Part shown: one piece after another, positions 44,417 to 54,293 of the stretch | Layout of the letters: each line of letters starts with the position of its first letter | Numbering within the stretch: the stretch's first letter is position 1 | NCBI GenBank assembly: GCA_033439765.1 | Contig: JAULSN010000002.1 | Location: 2,356,001-2,420,000 of the forward strand | DNA from: Lasiosphaeria ovina | Lineage: Eukaryota > Ascomycota > Sordariomycetes > Sordariales > Lasiosphaeriaceae | DNA length: 64,000 nucleotides | Direction: 5' to 3' | Notes under the pieces: model-generated | What the model saw: only the letters and a program-made list of their open reading frames with translations | What the model was told of the DNA's origin: nothing | The model's database searches: none | Translations under genes and position numbers: made by a program

Positions 44417-46550
44417 ATGTCTCTACTCTGGGTGGCGGTCACCGCATTGATCGGTCTCGCTTCGGGCTCACCCTCTCCCAAGAGCCTTCAGTCAGATCTG
44501 ACAATCTTAATCAACAATGACCTGCAAGGTGTGTTGCCGTAGTCTCCAGAAGAACCTGTATCTGGGCTTTACTGATCTGCAATAGGATCAAACAGCCCAT
44601 ACTCAACCTCGGGGGTCATAGTATTGGGTCGCCGGTCATACGATGATGCCGTTGCCGGCTGTCAAGCTCTGGGCGAGCAGCTATGGTCTCCTGAGCTGAA
44701 CACGGCAAGCATACAGTCGAACCTTGACTACCTCAAATTCCAAGGCAAGACCAATGGCTCGGCCACGTTTTGGATTGCCGCTCAAGGCAATGCCACGAGG
44801 GGAATTAGCTTGTCTGGCGCGGTATCGCCGGCCAGCTCGACGCTACAGCTCCCGGCACTCTGTTCTCAGACCGCGCCATATTCGACAGGAGGGTCTCAGG
44901 ACACGAGCTCCCAGTGGCGGGTTACCGTAGATGCCAATAACCAAACTCTCACAGGGTATGTCTTGGACCCCAAGAGCGTGTTAAGGGGGAGAACGATTGA
45001 CATTCGCTCCAAGCTTCCGCGACCGACTCTCTTTCCGATTTCTGGGCATCCGGTACGCTCCACAGCCAAAGAGGTTTACATACTCTACCCTGTTCAAGGG
45101 GTCGGGCGAGTCCTCTTCAGCGCTATCCTACGGCTCTCAGTGCGCCCAAGGTTCTACGGGCAGCGAGGATTGTCTGTTTCTAAATATCTGGACCCCCTAC
45201 TTGCCTAGCCAGAGCAGAGGCGAGGGAAAGGGCCGCCTCCGTCCCGTAGGGGTGTGGATTCACGGGGGGGCCTTTACGGGTGGGACTGCCAACGACGAGA
45301 CTTTCGACGGCGGAAACATCGTGTCGAGAGGGGACATGGTCCTCGTGGCAATCAACTACCGCCTAGCAACACTCGGCTTCTTGGCTCTGAAGGACGGCGC
45401 CACCAACGGCAATTTTGGCCTGGCAGACCAGATCACCGCTTTGGACTGGGTACGAGCAAACATCCAGAGATTCGGCGGTGATCCCGAGCGCGTCACCATC
45501 TTCGGCCAGTCGGCGGGTGCCGGTTCGGTTCGGGCTCTGATGGCTTCGCCGAAGGCGGCAGGCAAATTTGCCGGTGCGATCCTGCTGAGCAACCTTGGCG
45601 GGATCAACTACGGAACGACCTACTCGAAGTATTACACGATCGACGAAGAGGTGTCGGTTGCGGCCGGTGCCATCGTCAAGGCGGCCAATTGTGCCGACGC
45701 CGCGTCTCAAGTTGACTGCCTCCGCGAGCTGCCTACCTCGGCATTCGGGAGCCTGGGCACAGTGGCGCGCTACCTGGTGGTTGACGGGACATACCTGACC
45801 TCGCAGGAGCTGCCTCTCACCGGCGAAACCCTCCCCGTCCACGTCATGATGGGCATCGCGCATGACGACGGGAGCCCCTTTATCACGTACCCAAAGACAG
45901 CGGACCAGACGGCATATCTCGCATCGCAGGGCTTTTCGGTCCCACCGTCGGCCCTATTCCCGATTCCCACCCCCGGCAGCGGCAACCAGACGCTCGACCT
46001 GTACAACTCGTCCTCGCGGCTCGCCACGGACGGCATCTTCCGGTGCGTCGACCAGGCAACCGTCTCCAAGGGGGTCAACAGCGGCCGCCTGGGCCCGGTA
46101 TTCTACTACGAGTTCGACCGCACGTACCAGACGACGGGCTGGCCGGGCACCGACGTCTGCAACCCGCCCAAGACGGCATCGCACCCGAACGGCGACCCGT
46201 CCATGCCCTACTTCCGCTGCCACTCGGGCGAGCTCTACTACGTATTCGGCAACCTCGCACGCCAAAACCTCCCGGTGCGCGACGAGGGCGACCTGCCGTT
46301 CGGGCAGCTCGTGCTCGACAGCTTCGCCTCGTTCGTGCGGTCCTACGACCCGAACCCGGACAAGGCTCTGCTGGCCGCGCGCGGCTACACGCACACGCTG
46401 CAGCAGCTGGCCGCGTCGGGCCCGTGGGTGCCCAGCACGCCCGGCGCCATGACGCTGCGCGCGCTCGACTGGCCGCGCTCGTCGCAGGGCCCGTTCCGGG
46501 AGCTGTCGCAGTGCAGCGGGCTCGGTCTGGGGCTGGATTACTATGGGTGA
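44417..46550 (+). CDS. Secreted type-B carboxylesterase with N-terminal lectin-like extension
   Basis: Three exons (44417..44528, 44586..44955, 45014..46550; introns 57 and 58 nt) encode 672 residues. The chosen start opens a signal peptide (MSLLWVAVTALIGLASGSPS); an in-frame upstream ATG at 44087 would bury it. Residues about 38-160 are an extra region (RRSYDDAVAGCQALGEQLWS ... FWIAAQGN ... QWRVTVDANNQTL) whose spacing recalls C-type-lectin-like domains. The rest is the alpha/beta-hydrolase type-B fold: FRFLGIRYAPQP, SEDCLFLNIW, VGVWIHGGAF (oxyanion hole), nucleophile Ser327 in GQSAGAGS, and the catalytic-His region CHSGELYYVFGNL. The acidic member probably lies in the HDDGSPF region. It hydrolyses carboxyl esters outside the cell; the substrate is unknown. 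It sits between the HeLo and HET genes on the same strand. Confidence 0.9.
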
Positions 46551-47417
46551 AGGCATTCTGGGGGGTTCCAGCTTGCCATTGCGTGATCGAGATGGGTTAT
46601 ATGTATGTATATATGAGGAGCTGGTTAATACATCTCAGGGGTTGTGTTCTTGTGGCGCCTCCTGGCATTTGATTGACTCGCACCCTTAGTGTAGCGGCGA
46701 CTTTCCGGTTTCACGACAACCTCATTTCTTCTAGACGTTATCCAAGGCTGTATGTACTCGTGCTCGTAGGCATGTCTTTGTTTGCCATATCCAAGTGTCC
46801 AATACGTCCGGAGTGGAGCGGCAGCTGCCTAGTTCCCCGATCAGACACGGGTCTTGTTCCTCATTGGCCTGCGTGATAAGCGGCCCGTTGGGCTCGGGCT
46901 CGGGCCGGCTTCCTCCTCCTCCTCCTCCTCTAGGCTGCCTGTCTACTGTGTCTCGTCTATCTCTTACTTGACCGACAGCTGCGTAGCGTGTTAAAATGAT
47001 TCAGGCCCAGTACGAATGGGATGCTTGAATACCTTATGCACTTCATCCGATATACGATATACACATGGGAATTCGAACGTGCGGAGGGTGTGGTTTTCGT
47101 TGCGCGCATGTCTCTCGCGAGGCGCTGATCAACTGAAATACTTTACCTCGACCGCTTTCATTCACACTGTAATGGAATGAATGAATGAGTTATTGTCAAT
47201 CCGTATGTTCATTGCTTTTTCCCTCAAGGTTAGGTCGTTTTACGTGCCGACTTGAACGGCGCTTCCCCTCTTTGAGCTCTCTTTCTTTTCCTCCCCGACT
47301 GACCGCGGGGCTAGCACGGCTTGACATTTTTCTGTTGATTCGGGGTTTACGGCAGACAGGCAAGCTGATGCCGAGGGGGGGGGGAGAAACTGGAAAAGAA
47401 GGGAAAATAAATAAACC
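46551..47417. other. Spacer between the esterase and HET genes
   Basis: Contains a CCTCCTCCTCCTCCTC patch near 46912 and TATACGATATACAC near 47051. No gene recognised. Confidence 0.55.
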
Positions 47418-50122
47418 ATGGAAAAGCCTGCCGCCGCCGCCGCGCCGTGCGTCTCGGGGCTCTGGCACGGCTGGGACACCAAGGCCGGCGCGTGCGTGCC
47501 GGTGGAGCGCCTCGTCGACTGCGCCGCCGCCGGGGCTTGCTGCCCGCCGTGTCGCATGCTCCAAGGCGTCGTCGACCACCTCCGCCCCGGCTGGCTGTCT
47601 GGTGGTGATGACAGTGACAGTGGTGCCAGGGCCATCGTCATCAAGCGCCGCGAGCGCTGGCTCTTCAACTCTAACATGGCGCTCCTGGGCGGCACCGAGG
47701 CGTTCCGCCTCGTCGAGGGCGGTGGCAGCAGCTGTGCCGGCAGGCCCGTGGCCGAGCTGCAGCTCTACCAGTCTATTACAGGTGCGTTGTTTTGTGCTTG
47801 GTGTTTACTCCATCCCCCACACCTCTATTTGTTTGAGGGGGGTTGTTCAGGGGCTGCACCTTTCTTTCAAGTCTGGCCCGCCCGCTGAGACGCTAGCTAC
47901 CGCCCCCTGGACCAGACGACGAGAAGCTGCTGGCGCTCGACTACGCGCTGGACCCGTTCGAGCGGCTGCTGTTCGGCGAGACGCTCGACATTGCGCCCGA
48001 CTCGGGCGCCGACGACGCGTTCGCCCGCGCCGCCAAGTGGCTGGGCCACTGCGTCGCAAACCACGAGAGCTGCGCCCGCGTCCCGGGCGGCAGCGGCGGC
48101 GCGCCGTTCATGCCCAGCCGTCTGCTGAGGATCGACGGCACGGCTAGCAGCACTGGCACTAGCACGGCGCAGGCTGCCAGCGGGACGGTGACGCTCGTCG
48201 AGACTGCGGCCGCGGCTGCGGTGCCATACGTCGCGCTGAGCTACTGTTGGGGCCCCTACACGGCGGACATCCGGACCACCGTCGCGGCGAACCTGCGCGA
48301 GCACATGCACGGCATCGCCGTGGCCGCGCTGCCGCGCACCGTGCAGGACGCCATCCTCGTAGCGGCCAGGCTGGGCGTGTCGTACATCTGGGTCGACGCG
48401 CTGTGCATCGTCCAGGACGACGCAGCTGATTGTAAGTTGGCACGCGCATATAACCACATGGGTGTTGCTACACACTTGTGGGAGATCTACAGAGTAAAGT
48501 CCCCCGGGATAAATGCTAACGGGAGAGCTTAAACCAACGCCACAGGGACGCGCGAGGCCGCCACCATGGTCGACGTGTACGCGCACTCGCACTTCACCAT
48601 CAGCGCCAAGGGCCCGGACTCGTGCCACCAGGGCTTCCTCGGGCCGCAACTGTTCGGGGCGCCCGAGTGGCAGCGGCCCGTCCCCGTCGACGCTGTGCCG
48701 AGCGCCGTCATCAGCGGCGGCGGCGCGCGGCCCAACCAGAAGATCATGGTGCGCGACGGGCGGGTCGACCACGCGGACTCGGCGGCGCGGCGCTTCGCCC
48801 TCGACACGCGCGGGTGGTGCCTCCAGGAGACGGTGCTGCCGCGGCGCCGGCTGGTCTACGACGGCTGCGAGATGTCGTGGCACTGCCTCGAGCGCGCGCT
48901 GTGCGAGTGCGGGCATCTTGACGAGGACGTGTCTTTGGCCGGTGGGGAGGAGGGGGGAGACACGCAGCAGCGGCTGTTCCGGAGCGTGGCCGACCGGCAG
49001 GTGGCGAATCTGCTGCGGACCGATGACGGCCAGCGCAAGACGGTGGCGGCCGATTCCGACTACCACTACCAGTGGACCGACATGGTGACGCAGTACTCGC
49101 GGCGGTTCCTGACCAACTCGGGCGACAAGTTGGTGGCCATCTCGGGGCTGGCCAAGACGTTTGGGAGAGCAATCGAGGCCGGAAAGGGGGAGCGGGGAAG
49201 CAGCGAGAGCGGCCAGGTCGTCGCCGTGCTCCCGGGAAAGGTCGTCACCGTGCCGAGCCCACCCATGGCCGTCCCCGAAGGCGGAGCAGGAGACTACGTG
49301 GCGGGCATGTGGAGGCGGTCTCTCGTGGCCAGCCTGGCGTGGGTGGTGGATCTGCACGCTCTGCAGGCGACCGGGCGGCGGGCTCACGCGCGACACGGCG
49401 GGTACTGCGCGCCGTCGTGGTCGTGGGCGTCGGTGGACGGGCCCGTCATGTTCAACCTGCTGGAGATGGCCGTGTCGCAGACGCAGTGGAGCGACGCCGA
49501 CTACATCGGCTGCGACGTTGTGGTGCGCGAGGTGGCGTGCCTTCCGGCCGACGCGGCCAACGTGCACGGCGCACTCCGGGGGGGCCATATCGTGGCGACG
49601 GGCCCCGTGGTGGCCGTGGAGCTGGCCGTGGTGCCCATGACGTACGAGGGCAAGGGCAAGGGGGACCGCGACACGGACCTGGACGACTTCCTCCGGCTCG
49701 GCGGCGTCGGCGGCAGGTGCCCGTGCCGGGTGCGCACCGAAGGCATGCAGTCGTTCAGCGTGCTGCTGGACGTGGAGCAGCCGCAGCACGTGGGTTACGA
49801 CAGACGCGGGTGCTGGTTCGAGGGCCGCTGCCTGTGCGGCGACGGCGACGGCGAGGCCTGCCGCTACGACAGGAACTCGCGCTACGCGTGCCTGCGGCTG
49901 CTTTCGTACAGGGCCGAGGCGAGAATCCCCGGCGGGCCCGAGTACGAGGTGGTCTTGTTCCTGGTGCTGCGGCGGGTGCTAGACGAGTCGTCGCCACTCT
50001 CAGACGTCAATGTCGACACATACGAACGTATCGGACTGGGAACGTGGGCAACCCACTATTCAAGACAGAAGCCATTCACGCTGTTCTCGCACGGGCAGTC
50101 CAAGACGATCAGGCTCATTTAA
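47418..50122 (+). CDS. Heterokaryon incompatibility (HET) domain protein with Cys-rich N-terminus
   Basis: Three exons (47418..47781, 47916..48431, 48546..50122; introns 134 and 114 nt) encode 818 residues. HET-domain blocks are all present in order: YVALSYCWG (near 226), LPRTVQDAILVAARLGVSYI then WVDALCIVQDD, W..EAATMVDVYAHSHFTISA across the second splice junction, and RGWCLQETVLPRRRLVY. HET domains trigger incompatibility or programmed cell death when non-self is sensed, and the fold is TIR-related. Before the domain is a 120-residue region with clustered cysteines (DCAAAGACCPPCRML) and a linker. After it are about 400 residues with further conserved-looking blocks (HARHGGYCAPSWSWASVDGP is typical of HET proteins) and more Cys near the end. 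Codon use is very GC-rich, which explains the long shadow frames on the opposite strand. Confidence 0.93.
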
Positions 50123-51460
50123 TTAGGTATAAGCAAATGCCCGCCCATTGCGTCGAGTCAAACCTGGTTGCCATCAACTTCTTGCACACACACTAAGATA
50201 ATATGAACGTGGAGACTGTAATCAGAACCCGTGTGTAAAACTCGCCATGCATTCAATTCGTATGTAACTTGAGTTCTGCTCAACCGAAAATGCTCAATGG
50301 TCCCCTTCCCATATCCGCGCGCTGAAAGAGGAAAGGACAGAAAGAATAGAAAGAGAAAAATGTATGTCGGGAACTCTCCCCATGCCAGGCAGAACACCGA
50401 GCCACGGAAGCGACCAAGCTGTGCAGTGCTCCGAGTCTCCCGGAGGAAACAATGGCGAGGAGGGAGAGACCCAGTTTGTCTAGCACGTAAATATGACCGA
50501 TAGAAAGTGGGTGAGCGTTCAATATCGGTTGATTAGTCGTGCAAAAGTGTAAAGAAAAAAAAGGAAAAAGAAAAATGGCGAACAGAAAATCTGGGCCACT
50601 AAGTAACTCTCTGTTCGGCAGCTTCTCGGGCCGCGATTCAACACTATCCAGTACAGGGAAAAAGCGTCGGCGCACGGACCATTTTAGCTTTTCCATATCA
50701 AGCCGGCTTTTTTTTTCGCTGCCCAAAAAATACAACTTCTCTTCCCATCAACCGCAGCAAGCACTTCTTCGCCAAAGACTTGTTCCTTCGCACACACAGC
50801 GCCATGATCGCCTTCGTCGCTTCGCCCGCGGGCTGCCATCACCTGCTCTCTTGTCATTGAGATCTCTTCTTTGCCGCGGCGTTTTTCTGCCAGGCGACTG
50901 GCCGTCTGCTCAATCTGCAGACGGGACCCGAAGATGAGAGAGACGGGGCAATGGCTGCCGCATGCGTCGTCGCACACTTTTTCACTCTCCCCCTAACCCC
51001 CCTCCAAACACACACAACCACAATATGCCTGCCTCTGTGCTTGTTCTCTATGCGCAATGGGGTTACTTGATTAATATCGTTCGAGTGGGAGAAAAAACAA
51101 AGGGTCTAGACAACCCGTCCTATCCACCCCGCTCTCGCAGATCCTCTGTGCGGCAGCGGGACTAACAAAGACAAACATCCTGCAAAACATGCCTTCTTTC
51201 AACTTCATCAATACACTATTCTCTTGCGCATCCGTACATAATACAAGATCATTGCCGCCCCGCCTGCCTTGCACTGTCCATGTCATGTTGAAAATGAAAG
51301 AAGGTCTGGGTATCCAACCAACCAATCGTACCTATCCATGCTGCATTCAAATCCCCAAAACGCCGCTCTGACCGTTATTATACCAACCCGGAACCCATCA
51401 TGACCCGTCCGTGAGACAACTGCAAACTCCAAGATCAAATCATCCAAAGTCACATGCTTG
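50123..51460. other. Convergent 3' region between the HET gene and the large Zn2Cys6 gene
   Basis: AT-richer, with A- and T-runs near 50553 and 50710. Frames are short. Nothing supported. Confidence 0.55.
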
Positions 51461-54293
51461 TCAAGTGCTGCTGCTGCTGCGGCCGAATATGTACGTCTCG
51501 TCGGTAAACGAGAGCAGGAACTTGGCCACGAGGCGGCCCGTGTAGTTGAAGGCCACGTCGCGAGGGTACGGGTGCTCCTCCTCGTTGGGAAGGATGGGAT
51601 CCGCAGTCAGAAAGTCCAGTTCGGCCCCTGAATTCGCAGTCGACCTGGTTAGCAACTTGGCCACGAGACAGGAAAAAAAAAAAAAAAAAAAAAAAAAAAA
51701 GGAACTCACATTGCGGGTCATCCAGGAACCACCTCAGCTTGCGCACCATGTCGGCTGCGTCGCTGTCCAGCTCGCCCTGGGCGATGCAGGCGTCGTCGAC
51801 GAGGGGGTTGAAGCTGCGGGCGGCGGCGTCGCGCGAGTGCGTCTGGTAGATCTGGTGGAACTGGAAGGCGAACTGCTTGAAGGGCATGTTCTCGACCTCG
51901 CGGTTGACGCCCAGCGCAAACGACCGCTTCCACACGGGCGCCAGGCGGTTGCGCAGGCTGATCTCGTTCTCCGAGATGACAAACGTGTCGGCCGCCGTCT
52001 CGACCGACTCCATGAAGAGGCAGAGCACCAGGAAGGCGGCCAGGCACGGCGCCCACTCCTTGCGCGACTTGGGCTTGAGCGACTTGTTGAACGTCTCGAA
52101 CAGCAGCTGCATCTCGCGCAGCATCATGTCGTCCACCACGGCCTTGATCTGCCGGTTCAGCACCCGCGGCGTCACCCACGGCGTGTTCTGCGGCACCAGC
52201 TTGCTCGGCCCCAGCGTCGCCACCGCCCGCTGCGTCAGGCACAGGTGCCGCGTCATGACGTAGTGCATGGCGTAGATGGACAGCGCCCGCTTCACCATGC
52301 TCGACCCGCTGCGCTCCGAGTAGTCCTGCACGATGCGCAGCACCTGCCCCGGCAACGCCGTGTGCCGCAGCGACTCCGTCACCAGCTCCGCGTACCGCGG
52401 CTCGCTGACCATGGCCTGGATGTACTCGCGCGCCTTCTTCTTGAGCTCGTCCTTATGCGGCGCCGCCGACCCGCCCGCGCCCGCGCCCGCGCCCCCATCC
52501 GCCGTCGCCGTCGCCGTAGCCGCCGTCTCGAGCCCGATGGGCACCGCCCCGCGCGGCTGCAGGTCCAGCTTGTTGCCCCCGACCTGCATGTGCCAGTGCT
52601 GCAGCACGTCGGCCGTCTTGGCCGTGAAGAACTTGGCCCTGACCGACAGCACGGCGCGGAAGCCGTTGCCCGAGAACAGCTCGACGGTGCACGGCTTGGC
52701 CACGCCGTCGACGGTGAAGTCCTTGATGTTGTCGGCGAGGAACTTGCTCATCTCGTCCTTGCGGAAGTGGCCGCGGATGAACTCGGGGAACAGCACCTGC
52801 AAAAAGTCGGGAAACTGCCAGCACATGGCCTCGGGCACCTGCAGCTTGAGCTTCTGGCAGTTGCGGCACGGCCGCTCCTTGTCGCACTTGACCTTGCGCG
52901 CGTGGCAGCAGAAGCACGCCCCGACCCGCCGTACCTGCAGCGCGCTCTCCTTGGTCCCGCTCGCCAGCGGGCCCTTGCGCCCCCGCTGCGACTGCCGCAT
53001 CGCCGTCTCGAAGCACTCGAACGGGTTCGGCTTGTCGGCGTGCGCGTTGACGCTCTCGGGCGTCACCACGAAGAACTTGCTGCTGCCGCCGCTGCCGCCG
53101 CTGCCGTTGCTTCCCGCGCTGAGGTTGCTGCTGCTCAGCGTCGACTCGAGCGACGATGATATCGACGTCGTCGACGTCGTCGTCGTCGTCGTCGTCTTCT
53201 TCTTTTGCACGCGAGCGTTGTTGTTCATCTTCCGGATGGCCATTGGCGCCGCCGCCACCGCCGCCGCCGCCTGCCTGCGGTCCGCACCGGCGCTGGCTTC
53301 CCGCTTGACGTGCACGGGGGACGGCGGCACGCTGATGGCGCTCGCCGGAGAACCCACGCTAACGCTGGTGCTGCCGCTGACGCTAATGCTGATGGAGGGA
53401 GAGTGCAGATAATGCTGCTGCTGCTGCTGCTGTTGTTGCTGTTGTTGTTGCTGTTGTTGTTGCTGTTGTTGTTGCTGTTGCTGCTGCCGCGGAGACGGGG
53501 ATACAAAATTCCCCGTCACTCCATCCATGAAAAACATGGGCGAGCCGCTGTTATCCCCCAGGTTGGCGGGGTTCCACGGCGGCACGCGGGCGTCAGCCTG
53601 GAGAGGTTGGGGATTGACGAAGTCGAAGTTCATTTGGTGTTGCTGCTGCTGTTGCTGCTGCTGCTCCATGCCGCTCGTCATATGCGACAGGTCGTTGTTG
53701 AGCAAGAGTGTGTTGATTTCTGTTGAAGCGAAAATGAAGTCTCACGGTCAGCACAGGAAGAACGCCACCACACCATTGGAAGGCTTACCGAACTGGAGTT
53801 GCTCGTTAAATGCCAGGTCGCTCTGCATGAAGTAGTCCTGCGCATCGTGGCCTAAGCTGGCGAAGCTGAGCTGGCTGTCTCCCCTGGCGGTCGCGGCAGA
53901 CGTGACGTCAAACGAAGCGCTGCTCCCCGGATACGACGTCGGCGGGATGAGCGGCGGCGGGGCGAAGGCGCTCTGCTGGTCGAAATCCAGGTCCAGCGGC
54001 GACACGGCCGCCGGTGACAGGTCGAAGCGGCGCCCGATGACGGCCCACGACCCGCCCAGGCTGCTCGCCGTGCCGCTCGCGGGGCTCGGGCTCGGAAAGA
54101 AGCCGCCCACCGACGACCCCGGCCCGGACCGCCCGCCGCTGCTGCTGCCCGGGGGGTGCTGGTGGGTGTGCGGGATCGACACGCCCGCCCACGGCAGGTC
54201 GTCACTGTCGAGGTCGCCGGCTATCGACGAGTCGGTGCCCTGCACGAAGTCGTAGCTCGACAGGGGCGACGCCCCTGATGCGACTGACGCCAT
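51461..54293 (-). CDS. Large polyglutamine-rich Zn(II)2Cys6-type transcription factor
   Basis: Three exons (54293..53789, 53719..51710, 51627..51461; introns 69 and 82 nt) encode 893 residues. The first 430 residues are low-complexity: Ser/Pro/Gly-rich, a Met/Gln patch (MEQQQQQQQQ), a 24-residue polyglutamine, a TTTTTT/SSS tract and a KKKTTT basic patch. The zinc cluster is C437-x2-C440-x6-C447-x5-C453-x2-C456, but the last Cys comes 11 residues later (C468, MCWQFPDFLQVLFPEF) instead of 6-9. A conserved-looking helical region follows (FRKDEMSKFLADNIKDFTV; ELFSGNGFRAVLSVRAKFF; WVTPRVLNRQIKAVVDDMM; VWKRSFALGVNREVENMPFKQF) and ends HPYPRDVAFNYTGRLVAKFL. This is a recognisable mould C6 family, but I cannot name its target. 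Polyglutamine and length suggest a developmental or global regulator. The last intron begins with a 28-nt T run on the coding strand. Confidence 0.88.
51673..51700 (+). repeat. A28 homopolymer (T28 on coding strand) inside the last intron of the Zn2Cys6 gene
   Basis: Twenty-eight consecutive A on the plus strand lie 9 nt after the donor of the 82-nt intron. The branch (GCTAAC) and acceptor follow it. Confidence 0.95.
53415..53486 (-). repeat. Polyglutamine-encoding CAG/CAA repeat (24 codons)
   Basis: Mixed CTG and TTG triplets on the plus strand encode 24 Gln in the 893-residue regulator. CAA interruptions after the first block should limit slippage. Confidence 0.93.

Noticed and set aside
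47897..49789. 630-codon open frame on the minus strand opposite the HET gene
   Set aside because: The plus strand encodes all HET-domain motifs with proper splice junctions; the antisense frame is His/Arg/Ala/Val-rich and arises from very high GC at third positions.
51546..53159. 537-codon plus-strand frame opposite the large Zn2Cys6 gene
   Set aside because: Leu/Arg/Gln/His-rich with no domain; it is the complement of GC-rich coding sequence whose zinc cluster and helical blocks lie on the minus strand.
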